A stretch of 64,000 nt of DNA from Bradyrhizobium sp. CCBAU 51765 (lineage in GTDB: Bacteria > Pseudomonadota > Alphaproteobacteria > Rhizobiales > Xanthobacteraceae), in the NCBI RefSeq assembly GCF_015291725.1, contig NZ_CP030038.1, positions 4,515,001-4,579,000 on the forward strand, read 5' to 3'. The notes beneath the pieces are model-generated. The model worked only from the letters and a program-made list of their open reading frames with translations, was not told where the DNA came from and did no database searches. The translations under genes and the position numbers were made by a program. This document shows, piece after piece, positions 17,601 to 24,438 of the stretch; the first letter of the stretch is position 1, and each line of letters opens with the position of its first letter.

Positions 17601-18399
17601 GGTCTACTTGCGCACCGGCGAATATGACGACGGCCGTCTCGGCGAGATCTTCATCGACATGCACAAGGAAGGCGCGGCGCTCCGCTCCTTCATCAACAAC
17701 TTCGCCATCGCGGTGTCGCTCGGCCTGCAATACGGCGTGCCGCTGGACGAATATGTCGACGCCTTCACCTTCACCCGCTTCGAGCCGGCGGGCCCCGTGC
17801 AGGGCAACGACAGCATCAAGTACGCCACCTCGATCCTCGACTACGTCTTCCGCGAGCTGGCGGTGAGCTACCTCAGCCGCTTCGACCTCGCCCACGTCGA
17901 TCCCAACGAGACGGGTTTCGACGCGCTCGGCAAGGGCGTCGAGGAAGGCAAGGAGCCGGACGAGGACGGCGGCCACCACGCGACCAAGCTGGTCTCGCGC
18001 GGCCTCACCCGCTCCCGCACGGACAATTTGTTCGTGATGCGCGGCGGCTCGACCGCGGTCAGCCAAGGCAACGACAGCGCGCCCTCAGGCGGCAGCAAGG
18101 TCACGGCGATGGCCTCGCATGGCGCGAGCACCCGCCTCAGTGACGCCCTCGAAGGCGCCGTCGCCCTGAAGCAGGAAGTGAGCCACGACCTCTCGCCGAC
18201 GGAGAAGCTCGAGCAGCTGCAGTGGAGCAAGGCCGGCACCGCGCAAACCCTCGTCCCCACCAAGGCCGAGCGCCGCGCCGAAGCCAAGGCCAAGGGCTAC
18301 GAGGGCGAGATGTGCTCGGAGTGCGGCAACTTCACGCTGGTGCGGAATGGGACCTGCATGAAGTGCGATACGTGCGGAAGCACGACGGGGTGTTCGTGA
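14629..18399 (+). CDS. nrdJ: adenosylcobalamin-dependent ribonucleoside-diphosphate reductase (class II)
   Basis: This 1256-residue cytoplasmic enzyme reduces ribonucleotides to deoxyribonucleotides with vitamin B12 and supplies DNA precursors. The N-terminal part (to about 130) contains APNSPQWFNTGLHWAYG. The catalytic barrel includes NPCSEYMFLDDTACNLAS (about 477-494) and LGLGYANIGGLLMTMG, and the substrate loop TGTIGLVMDCDTTGIEPDF lies near 677. An alphaproteobacterial insertion has a Cys pair (CVNCEGSGDDC, about 324-334). The C-terminus is a Cys-rich tail with CSECGNF and CDTCGSTTGC that re-reduces the active site. Length fits the family. A long leader precedes it and a strong terminator follows. 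Confidence 0.95.
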   Translation: MRIERRHTTSGQSPYAGIEFRLTTSEIRNPDGSVVFKLENVEVPAEWSQVASDVLAQKYFRKAGVAARLKKVEEESVPSFLWRSVPDTEALAALPEKERYVSELSAKQVFDRLAGCWTYWGWKGKYFSSDEDAQTFYDELRYMLARQMVAPNSPQWFNTGLHWAYGIDGPGQGHYYVDPFTGKLTKSKSAYEHPQPHACFIQGVGDDLVNEGGIMDLWVREARLFKYGSGTGSNFSRLRGEGEKLSGGGRSSGLMSFLKIGDRAAGAIKSGGTTRRAAKMVVVDVDHPDIETYIDWKVKEEQKVAALVTGSKINQKHLKAVLKACVNCEGSGDDCFDPEKNPALRREIKLARRSLVPDNYIKRVIQFAKQGYKDIQFDTYDTDWDSEAYLTVSGQNSNNSVSLRDDFLRAVETDGDWNLTARTSKKVTKTLKARDLWEKIGYAAWASADPGLHFNTTMNDWHTCKASGDIRASNPCSEYMFLDDTACNLASANLLTFYNTETKRFDVEGYEHLCRLWTIVLEISVMMAQFPSKAIAELSYEFRTLGLGYANIGGLLMTMGLPYDSKEGRAIAGALTAIMTGITYKTSAEMAAELGTFPGYKKNAAHMLRVIRNHRRAAHGQSNGYEALSVNPVPMDLVSCPQGDLVSHAQAAWDAALELGEKHGYRNAQTTVIAPTGTIGLVMDCDTTGIEPDFALVKFKKLAGGGYFKIINRAVPAALRALGYRESEIAEIEAYAVGHGSLANAPGINVTTLKSKGFTDEAIAKVEKALPTAFDIKFAFNKWTFGEDFIRDQLGIGAEAIAAPGFDLLQSVGFTKREIEAANVHICGAMTVEGAPHLKAEHYPVFDCANPCGKIGKRYLSVESHIRMMAAAQPFISGAISKTINMPNDATVEDCKSAYMLSWKLALKANALYRDGSKLSQPLNSQLISDDEDEDDAVETLYEKPMAARAAQVSEKIVEKLVERIIVMREREKMPDRRKGYTQKAVVGGHKVYLRTGEYDDGRLGEIFIDMHKEGAALRSFINNFAIAVSLGLQYGVPLDEYVDAFTFTRFEPAGPVQGNDSIKYATSILDYVFRELAVSYLSRFDLAHVDPNETGFDALGKGVEEGKEPDEDGGHHATKLVSRGLTRSRTDNLFVMRGGSTAVSQGNDSAPSGGSKVTAMASHGASTRLSDALEGAVALKQEVSHDLSPTEKLEQLQWSKAGTAQTLVPTKAERRAEAKAKGYEGEMCSECGNFTLVRNGTCMKCDTCGSTTGCS

Positions 18400-18426
18400 G
18401 GGGGGAGTAACAAGCGACGCAGACCT

Positions 18427-18455
18427 AAGGGGCGGCCAAAAGGCCGCCCCTTATT
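18427..18455 (+). terminator. rho-independent terminator of nrdJ
   Basis: A perfect 9-bp GC stem (GGGGCGGCC / GGCCGCCCC, loop AAAA), extended by flanking A-T pairs and followed by TTATT, lies 28 bp after the stop codon. Confidence 0.85.
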
Positions 18456-18663
18456 GCATTGGACGATTCGATTGAGAGAAATAATCGCCGAACAGAGAAC
18501 GATGCTCACAGCCCACTAAATTCACTCACCAGCGTTGCTCTCCAGCTTCGATGCTCATCGATACCCTGCCGAAAATTGCCCTTGCGGTCGAGCCCTTCCC
18601 TCCTAAGCTCCCACCCCCAACCGGCATATGTTCCGACGGGCCCGGTAGAAGCGGAGTCGAGTT

Positions 18664-19179
18664 ATGCCCAAACCGGAAAGCTTCCCGATCGAGAAGATTT
18701 TCGTTCCCACGAAACTGAAGAAGACCCTCAAGCCCGAGACCGTCGGGGAGATCGCGGAAAGTATTCTGGAGATCGGACAACAGGCGCCCATTTCCGTTCG
18801 GCTCGACGGAGACCGCCTCGTTCTGGTCGAGGGACTGCATCGGTTAGAGGCCTGCAAGGCGCTCGGCGAGACGACCATTCTCGGCGTCCTGGTCCCGGCG
18901 GAGGTTGCTCAGCACAAGCCGCAGCTAGCCGAGCGCCCCGAAGTCGAGGCCGAGCGCATCAAGATGGCGCGATTGAAACAACTACGCCTCGAGAGGGAAG
19001 CCGCAGAGGCATCGACGGCTGCCTTGAAGAGCGTCGCCGCAACGCAATCATCGCGCAGCCGTCCGGCGAAAGGCGCCCGCGACAATCCGAAGGCATCACC
19101 GGGCCGGACTGCGAAAGCGGCGCCGAAAACATTGTCGGACTGGATCACGCAGCAAAAGGGCAGCGGCGGCCGCTATTGA
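18664..19179 (+). CDS. stand-alone ParB N-terminal (ParB/Srx-fold) protein
   Basis: This 171-residue protein has a ParB-like N-terminal nuclease/CTPase-fold domain (about residues 6-85). It has FPIEKIFVPTKLKKT, then QQAPISVRLDGDRLVLVEG and the box GLHRLEACKALGE, which matches the ParB/Srx GEHRxxAxxxxG motif. The rest is a basic, Ser/Ala/Lys-rich tail with no HTH, so it is not a full ParB partition protein. No parA or plasmid gene is nearby. Such free ParB-N domains occur in phage, plasmid and chromosomal regulators. Its target is unknown. Confidence 0.75.
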   Translation: MPKPESFPIEKIFVPTKLKKTLKPETVGEIAESILEIGQQAPISVRLDGDRLVLVEGLHRLEACKALGETTILGVLVPAEVAQHKPQLAERPEVEAERIKMARLKQLRLEREAAEASTAALKSVAATQSSRSRPAKGARDNPKASPGRTAKAAPKTLSDWITQQKGSGGRY

Positions 19180-19204
19180 TGGCGGGGGTTTCAGTTCGTA
19201 GCTC

Positions 19205-19284
19205 GTAGGATGGGTAGAGCTCTTGCGAAACCCATCATTCCACAATGGCTATTGATGGGTTTCGCTTCGCTCTACCCATCCTAC
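19205..19284. repeat. palindromic repeat, second GTAGGATGGGTAGAGC copy
   Basis: The outer arms match the 12831-12912 element (GTAGGATGGGTAGAGC ... GCTCTACCCATCCTAC), with a diverged centre. It lies 25 bp after the ParB-N stop. Confidence 0.8.
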
Positions 19285-19295
19285 GCGCTTTGCGC

Positions 19296-19402
19296 GTCAT
19301 TCCGGGGCGCGCCCGCTTGGTTGCGAGCCCGGAATCCATCGGGCGGCACGACGAGTGGCACAATGGATTTTCGGGCTCGCGCTTCGCGCGCCCCGGAATG
19401 AC
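19296..19402. repeat. palindromic repeat with 17-bp arms
   Basis: Perfect arms GTCATTCCGGGGCGCGC (19296-19312) and its complement (19386-19402) enclose about 70 bp. It follows the previous repeat by 11 bp. Together they fill the 325-bp gap before gapR, where I see no gene. A further dyad, ATGGCCGC...GCGGCCAT (19448-19476), precedes the gapR stop. Confidence 0.75.
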
Positions 19403-19504
19403 GGTGAGTTCCGCTGCGCTCCACCTCTTCGTGGTTGCCACCGCATGATGGCCGCAATCCTTTCGATCGCGGCCATCTCTCCCTCACCGATCAACCCGCT
19501 CGCT

Positions 19505-19771
19505 TCAAGCCGCCTTCGCCTGCTCCGGCGAGGCCGTCTCCATCGCGCGCATGTAGAGGTCGAGCAGGCTTTCGCGCTCGTCGCGCTCGTTCTTGTCTTC
19601 CTTGCGCAGCTTGATGATCTCCTTGAGGATCTTCACGTCGAAACCCTCGCCCTTGGCTTCCGAGAAGACTTCCTTCTTCTGTTCGCTCAACTCCTGCATT
19701 TCGCTGTCGAGGTTCTCGATCCGCTCGACGAAGGAACGGATCTTGCCGCCGGGAATGGTGATGTCGGACAT
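19505..19771 (-). CDS. gapR: GapR-family nucleoid protein (DUF2312)
   Basis: This 88-residue, highly charged, all-helical protein belongs to the DUF2312/GapR family. Caulobacter GapR binds overtwisted, A+T-rich DNA ahead of replication and transcription and helps chromosome replication. Seen here are the first coiled coil RSFVERIENLDSEMQELSEQ (residues 12-31), the family core EAKGEGFDVKILKEIIKLRK (about 38-57), and a C-terminal helix LLDLYMRAME. The start at 19771 gives the family length. An upstream start at 19846 adds 25 residues with no match. The gene stands alone between repeats and the RTX-like pair. Confidence 0.85.
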   Translation of the reverse strand: MSDITIPGGKIRSFVERIENLDSEMQELSEQKKEVFSEAKGEGFDVKILKEIIKLRKEDKNERDERESLLDLYMRAMETASPEQAKAA

Positions 19772-19941
19772 GGTGCCTCTTTGCTGACTGAGGTCGTGAA
19801 AATGACCGCAAAGAAATGACCAATGTGTTAACCTCGCCGTCTTCACGGGACGCGCAAACTTGCCGTGGCGATCTCGACGAACGCCGCCGCGGTTCCATGC
19901 ACGCCACCAAACTCTCTCCCGAATTCCTACAAATCTCTGCC

Positions 19942-19958
19942 ATCTACCAAAGGTAGAT
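19942..19958. promoter_or_regulatory. 17-bp dyad upstream of the first RTX-like gene
   Basis: A perfect inverted repeat, ATCTACC-AAA-GGTAGAT, lies 89 bp before the ATG at 20047. Its position and symmetry suggest a regulator site. No equivalent copy precedes the second gene, which probably shares the transcript. Confidence 0.4.
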
Positions 19959-20046
19959 TTCTCCCTGAAGCGTGGTCAACAACGCGACTTGCAAGAAACT
20001 CTGCAGGCGTCAGGCCCGCTTCCGACAATGAAATGGGAGCTACGCC

Positions 20047-21249
20047 ATGCAGCATCTGCCGAACGACACCATCGACGTCAGCCTCGACCAGTTTGGTCAG
20101 ATCGAGACCGTCTACGGAGACCCCGGCTTTCCCGCAGCCAGGGACGTCTGGGGCGGCAACGATACCGTGACGGCCACCGTCACGGAACTCAATACGCGCC
20201 TGACGATCTTCGGTGATGACCACACGATGCTGCTTGGTCACTCGCAGGGCGGCAATGACACGCTCATCGCCGACATCGGCGGCGGCTGGAACACCGGCCT
20301 CTTGGTCGGCGACACCCAATCGATGATCGATGACGCCAGGGGCGGCAACGACACTATCGTCGCGGATGCCCATGGCACGGTCTACACCACCGTCTCGGCC
20401 TTCGGCGATGTCGCGGGCGACATGTCGGGCAATGCCCAAGGCGGCAATGACGACATCACCGGCTCGATCGGGTGGCGCGGTGGCACCAACCTGTTCGCCG
20501 GCGATGCCGGCGGTTCCATGATCGACACCTCGCACGGCGGCAACGACACGCTCGATGTCAGCGTGCTCACCATCGACGGCGCGGCGACGGTCAGCGGCGA
20601 CGCCATCGGTGCCCTGCGCGGCCTTGCGCAAGGCGGCAACGACAGTTTGACGGTCACGCTGAACGGCGACAGCCCCATATCCGGCGCATCCCTGTCGGGG
20701 GATTCGTCGACGTCCCTGATGGATTTTGCCCAGGGCGGCGACGATGTCCTCACCGTCCAGATCGACGGCCAGTACGCGGATGCCGCCTCGTCGCTGTTCG
20801 GCGACGCGCCGATCATGGCGGGTCATTCCCAGGGCGGCAACGATATCCTCGACGGCGGCGCCGGCCGGGACTTCATGTATGGCGATGCGCGGACCTATGA
20901 ACCCGCATCGCCCGGCTCGATCACCGGCGGCATCGACACGCTGAACGGCGGAGCCGGCGACGACCAGTTGTGGGGCGGGGGAAACAGCGACCTCTTCGTC
21001 TTCAACACCGGTTCCGGCAACGACACGATCAACGACTTCGATCAGGGCAACAAGGCCGTCGGCAGCACCGCGGTGGAGCACGATCTGATCGACGTGCAGG
21101 ACTACGGCTTTGCCGACTGGACGGCATTGTCGAGCCTGATCAGCGACAACACCGCCGGCGATGCCGTGATCCATCTGTCGGCCAATGATGCAATCACGCT
21201 GGACGGCGTCCAGGCGGCGAACCTGCATCCGACCGACTTCATCATCTGA
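20047..21249 (+). CDS. RTX-like calcium-binding protein, tandem copy 1
   Basis: This 400-residue protein is not identified by name. It has eight GGND(T/S/D)-type motifs at residues 36, 68, 99, 132, 164, 196, 230 and 263, a period of about 32. Each motif is preceded by a GD pair about 10-12 residues earlier. A compact RTX-like stretch follows (GGAGRDFMYGD, GGAGDDQLWGGGNSD, about 269-315). The C-terminus, FDQGNKAVGS to LHPTDFII, resembles the end of type I-secreted RTX and serralysin-like proteins. No signal peptide is seen, which fits type I secretion, but no exporter genes are nearby. The next gene is a clear paralogue with the same ribosome-site region. Confidence 0.7.
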   Translation: MQHLPNDTIDVSLDQFGQIETVYGDPGFPAARDVWGGNDTVTATVTELNTRLTIFGDDHTMLLGHSQGGNDTLIADIGGGWNTGLLVGDTQSMIDDARGGNDTIVADAHGTVYTTVSAFGDVAGDMSGNAQGGNDDITGSIGWRGGTNLFAGDAGGSMIDTSHGGNDTLDVSVLTIDGAATVSGDAIGALRGLAQGGNDSLTVTLNGDSPISGASLSGDSSTSLMDFAQGGDDVLTVQIDGQYADAASSLFGDAPIMAGHSQGGNDILDGGAGRDFMYGDARTYEPASPGSITGGIDTLNGGAGDDQLWGGGNSDLFVFNTGSGNDTINDFDQGNKAVGSTAVEHDLIDVQDYGFADWTALSSLISDNTAGDAVIHLSANDAITLDGVQAANLHPTDFII

Positions 21250-21330
21250 GGAACTGAATCGAAAAGCCGCGATGTCGCTCCGTGGCGCATGGGGCGACAT
21301 CGCAGATTGCAACGAAATGGGAGCTACGCC

Positions 21331-22536
21331 ATGCGATATCTGCCGAACGACACCATCGACGTCCTGCTCGACCAGTTTGGTCAAATCGAAACCATCCACG
21401 GCGATCCGAATTTTCCGACCACCACGGATGCCTGGGGCGGCAACGACACCGTGACGGTCACCGTTACCCAGCCTGAAGTGGACGTCACGATCTTCGGCGA
21501 GGACGACACGACGCTGCATGGCCACTCCCGCGGCGGCAACGACACCCTGACCGTGACTGGCAGCTACGGCTGGAATGCCTTCCTCGTGGTCGGCGACGCC
21601 CGGGCGATGACCGACGACGCCAGGGGCGGCAACGACACGATCAGTGTCGGGGCCGACTCGCTTTATACCGACGTGCATGTTTTCGGGGATGTCGCCGGCG
21701 ACATGTCCGGCAATTCGCACGGCGGCAGCGACACCATCACGAGCGCGGTGGGCTGGCGAAGCTACGACCACGTGTATGCCGGCGATGCCGGCGGTTCCAT
21801 GACCGGCACGGCGCAGGGCGGCAATGACACGCTCGCAATCGATGTGGACACCCTGCAGGGCTTTGCGACAGCCAGCGGAGATGCCATCGGCTCCATCGGC
21901 GGCGATGCGCATGGCGGCAATGACAACATCACCTTCACCTTCGGCACCGAGGTCGCCATAACCGGCGGATTTGGCTACGGAGATTCGGTGACCTCGCTGA
22001 CCGACAATGCCCGAGGGGGAGATGACATTCTCACGCTCGAATTCGATGGTGTCGACACCATCCAGTTTGCGCACCCGGAGCTCTACGGCGATGCGCGGAC
22101 CATGTCCGGCAATGCCCAGGGCGGCAACGATATCCTCACCGGCGGGGCAACTTACGATCACCTCTATGGCGATGCCGCGAGCTATGCCCCTGCCACGCCC
22201 GGCTCGATTACCGGCGGAAGGGATATCCTCAACGGCGGCGCCGGCGATGACCAGCTTTCCGGCGGCGGCAACAGCGACACCTTCGTCTTCGATACCGGCT
22301 CCGGCAACGATCTCATCACCGATTTCGATCAGGGCAACAAGGCGGTCGGCAGCACCGCGACCGAGCACGACCTGATCAACGTGCAGGATTACGGGTTTGC
22401 GGACTGGGCGGCGTTGTCGAAACTGATCAGCGACAACACCGCTGGCGATGCCGTGATCCATCTGTCGGCGAACGACACCATCACGCTCGACGGCGTCCAT
22501 GCGGCGAGCTTGCACGCGACCGACTTCCTGATCTGA
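21331..22536 (+). CDS. RTX-like calcium-binding protein, tandem copy 2
   Basis: This 401-residue protein is a paralogue of the gene ending 81 bp upstream. The start MRYLPNDTID aligns with MQHLPNDTID, and both ATGs follow the same ~20-bp sequence containing GGGAG. It repeats GGNDT-type motifs with the same ~32-residue period and ends with the same domain, FDQGNKAVGS to LHATDFLI. The middle repeats have diverged more than the ends. Likely a secreted Ca-binding or surface protein, by family resemblance. A hairpin at 22556-22586 probably ends the transcript. Confidence 0.7.
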   Translation: MRYLPNDTIDVLLDQFGQIETIHGDPNFPTTTDAWGGNDTVTVTVTQPEVDVTIFGEDDTTLHGHSRGGNDTLTVTGSYGWNAFLVVGDARAMTDDARGGNDTISVGADSLYTDVHVFGDVAGDMSGNSHGGSDTITSAVGWRSYDHVYAGDAGGSMTGTAQGGNDTLAIDVDTLQGFATASGDAIGSIGGDAHGGNDNITFTFGTEVAITGGFGYGDSVTSLTDNARGGDDILTLEFDGVDTIQFAHPELYGDARTMSGNAQGGNDILTGGATYDHLYGDAASYAPATPGSITGGRDILNGGAGDDQLSGGGNSDTFVFDTGSGNDLITDFDQGNKAVGSTATEHDLINVQDYGFADWAALSKLISDNTAGDAVIHLSANDTITLDGVHAASLHATDFLI

Positions 22537-22555
22537 GCGAGTTGCTCCAAGTCAC

Positions 22556-22586
22556 CGTCTCGCTCCGCCTGCAGCGGGGCGAGACG
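22556..22586 (+). terminator. hairpin after the RTX-like pair
   Basis: A 13-bp stem with one G-U pair (CGTCTCGCTCCGC / GCGGGGCGAGACG, loop CTGCA) begins 20 bp after the stop. There is no U tract, so it may be a 3'-stabilising hairpin instead of an intrinsic terminator. Confidence 0.5.
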
Positions 22587-22669
22587 TGGGCTACACCTTC
22601 GCCGACCCGACCCGCAAGAATCCCCTGGCCCCAGCGCAGTCGTATAAGGGAAGCGCACTCGCCTGCAGC

Positions 22670-22800
22670 CATCCTTCGAGACGCCCGCCTTGGCGGGCTC
22701 CTCAGGATGAGGGCGGAGCATGCGGCAGCAGTATCAGCGGGCGCGGTGCCGTTTAGCCTCATCCTGAGGAGACCGCTGGAAGCGGTCGTCTCGAAGGACG
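22670..22800. repeat. CATCCTTCGAGACG palindromic element, copy 1
   Basis: The outer arms CATCCTTCGAGACG and CGTCTCGAAGGACG and the inner arms CTCCTCAGGATGAG / CTCATCCTGAGGAG give a nested palindrome of about 131 bp. It fills much of the 410-bp gap before the transglycosylase gene. A second copy is at 24238-24368. Confidence 0.85.
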
Positions 22801-22946
22801 AGGCGCTTGTGCAGACCGTTCCAACACATCATATGCGATGGCCCTGCCCTCGGCCCGACGCTGGAACGAAGCGATTCCCATCCTGTAAGCTCTTTTCGCA
22901 GAGCGCAAAAAGTCCATTATCTCCGCAATTGCACGCTCACAACGCC

Positions 22947-23744
22947 ATGGCAACGAAACGCAAGAGCCTCCCCTCCCGCCTTCGCAGCGTCCGGCGGAGC
23001 GCTCGGTGGGTTCGAAGGAGGTTCGCGCGCGCACCGCGGATGATCAGGATCGGAGGCAGCGTGGCGGTGCTGCTTGCGGCCGTCGCGCTTGTGAACATCG
23101 CCTATCAGTTGATCCGCAAGCCGACCGAGCTGTTCGTTCTCATCGGCAACGCCCTCGACAAGGAGCCGGCGGAGACCTGGACAAGCTACGGTCCGCTGTT
23201 CCGGAAAGCCTCCACCGCGACGATCACGCCGGAATTGCTGGCCGCGCTGGCGCAGGTCGAGAGTTCAGGCAATCCGGTGGCGCGCACCTATTGGCGCTGG
23301 CGATGGAGCTTCAATCCGCTGGCGATCTACCGGCCCGCCTCCAGCGCCGTCGGCCTGTTCCAGATGACCGACCCGGCCTTCGCGGAGGCCGCGCGGTTCT
23401 GCGTTCGCGGCAACGCGGTGACGCAGACCGGCTGCGGCTTCACCAGCTTCTACATCCGCGCGGTCCCGAGCCACGCCATCGAGCTGGCCTCGGTGTATCT
23501 CGACCGCCAAATGGCGCTGGTTCTCTCCCTCGCGGGCGATATCAAGGCAAGCGCGACGCAGAAGCAGGATCTGGCCGCCTTCATCCATCTCTGCGGCGCA
23601 GGTCCCGCCACGGCCTATGCGCGCCGCAAGTTTCAGATGCTCGCCGGCGAGCGCTGCGGCGATCACCTCGTCGCGGGTTATCTCGCCAGGGTCAACGCGA
23701 TGAAGCGGCAGTTTCTGCGGCTTGCGGCGATTGAGGGCGGTTAG
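22947..23744 (+). CDS. membrane-anchored lytic transglycosylase (SLT domain)
   Basis: This 265-residue protein has a basic N-terminus rich in Arg/Lys (residues 1-35), one membrane helix (about 36-56, SVAVLLAAVALVNIAYQL), and an SLT-type transglycosylase domain. The catalytic Glu lies in LAQVESSGNP (about residue 103) and the motif AVGLFQMTDPAF follows near 133. Such enzymes cleave peptidoglycan glycan strands in the periplasm. The ATG at 22947 starts right before the basic segment. An open frame reaches back to 22542 but runs through the palindromic element, so I reject it. Two Cys pairs (FCV...GCGF, HLCG...ERCG) could form disulfides. Confidence 0.8.
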   Translation: MATKRKSLPSRLRSVRRSARWVRRRFARAPRMIRIGGSVAVLLAAVALVNIAYQLIRKPTELFVLIGNALDKEPAETWTSYGPLFRKASTATITPELLAALAQVESSGNPVARTYWRWRWSFNPLAIYRPASSAVGLFQMTDPAFAEAARFCVRGNAVTQTGCGFTSFYIRAVPSHAIELASVYLDRQMALVLSLAGDIKASATQKQDLAAFIHLCGAGPATAYARRKFQMLAGERCGDHLVAGYLARVNAMKRQFLRLAAIEGG

Positions 23745-23759
23745 GCGTAGCCCGGCTCT

Positions 23760-23899
23760 ACCACCAATACGGCCAGGCTGCAGGGTGGGCAAAGGCGCAA
23801 AGCGCCGTGCCCACCATCTCGTGCCGGAAACGCGTTGGTGGGCACGCTTCCGCTTTGCCCACCCCACGAAATGTCGGCCTTCACCACCAATACGGCCAG
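23760..23899. repeat. GGGTGGGCAAAG palindromic element flanked by a 17-bp direct repeat
   Basis: The sequence ACCACCAATACGGCCAG occurs at 23760-23776 and again at 23883-23899. Between them lies a palindromic element whose arms are GGGTGGGCAAAG (23783-23794) and CTTTGCCCACCC (23853-23864). A relative is at 51624-51711. The right-hand copy is the last codons of the following minus-strand gene, so the layout looks like an insertion with target duplication. Confidence 0.65.
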
Positions 23900-24156
23900 C
23901 GCCATCCCTCGTAGCGAACGTAGGACGGCACCAGCGGCGGACCGTAGGGATCGACCTTGTCGTCCTCGGGACGATAGCGATAGCGCGGAATGATGTTGTA
24001 GTCCCATGGCGTCGGCCGCAGCACGGGCGCCGTGACGATCAGCCGCTCCTGCGGTGCGCGAACCACTTGCTTCCGGGGCTTTGCGTCGACAGCCGATGTG
24101 GCGAGGCTCAGCACCAGGGCCGTTCCCAGCGCATAGGCGATGGTCATTTTCTTCAT
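23881..24156 (-). CDS. small secreted protein, Pro/Tyr/Trp-rich, unknown function
   Basis: This 91-residue product is not recognised. It has a signal peptide (residues 1-24, ending SAVDA) and a mature part rich in Arg, Pro, Tyr and Trp, including PTPWDYNIIPRYRYRP and the C-terminus GWRWPYWW. The ATG at 24156 has an AGGAG site upstream and decides the start. The stop codon TGA and the last codons lie inside a 17-bp duplication. In the outer copy of that duplication the same frame reads WPYWW then TAG, which suggests that a repeat element inserted at the gene's end and the coding end was rebuilt. A periplasmic location is inferred. Confidence 0.65.
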   Translation of the reverse strand: MKKMTIAYALGTALVLSLATSAVDAKPRKQVVRAPQERLIVTAPVLRPTPWDYNIIPRYRYRPEDDKVDPYGPPLVPSYVRYEGWRWPYWW

Positions 24157-24237
24157 TGCGTTGGTCTCCTTCGCAGCGAGAGTGCAAAAGGATGCCGGGC
24201 AAGGCAAGCAAATTTCGCGCGAGATTTTTTCTGCGGC

Positions 24238-24368
24238 CATCCTTCGAGACGCCCGCTTTTGAGCGGGCTCCTCAGGATGAGGACGAAGTGCGCGGCAGCA
24301 GCTTCAGCGGGCGAATATCGTGCTTAGCCTCATCCTGAGGAGGCGCGTCAGCGCCGTCTCGAAGGACA
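24238..24368. repeat. CATCCTTCGAGACG palindromic element, copy 2
   Basis: Same outer and inner arms as 22670-22800, with a diverged centre. It lies between the convergent ends of no genes: the PilZ-XRE gene ends 71 bp to the right, and the small secreted gene starts 82 bp to the left. Confidence 0.85.
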
Positions 24369-24438
24369 AGGCGCGCGCTCCGGCATTTCAGCGCGCGCAA
24401 TGCGAACGGACCGAGACCGGGCGACGGACCGTGACGCC

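Noticed and set aside
14665..18066. Very long open frame on the strand opposite nrdJ
   Set aside because: It is the GC-rich shadow of a clear nrdJ gene. The translation is His/Arg/Asp/Gly-biased and no domain is seen.
19927..22515. Long open frame opposite the RTX-like pair
   Set aside because: A repeat-rich gene gives a repetitive shadow in the other frame. It has no ribosome site and no domain.
22670..24368. CRISPR array
   Set aside because: Repeats here are large palindromes far apart, with genes between, not short direct repeats with spacers.
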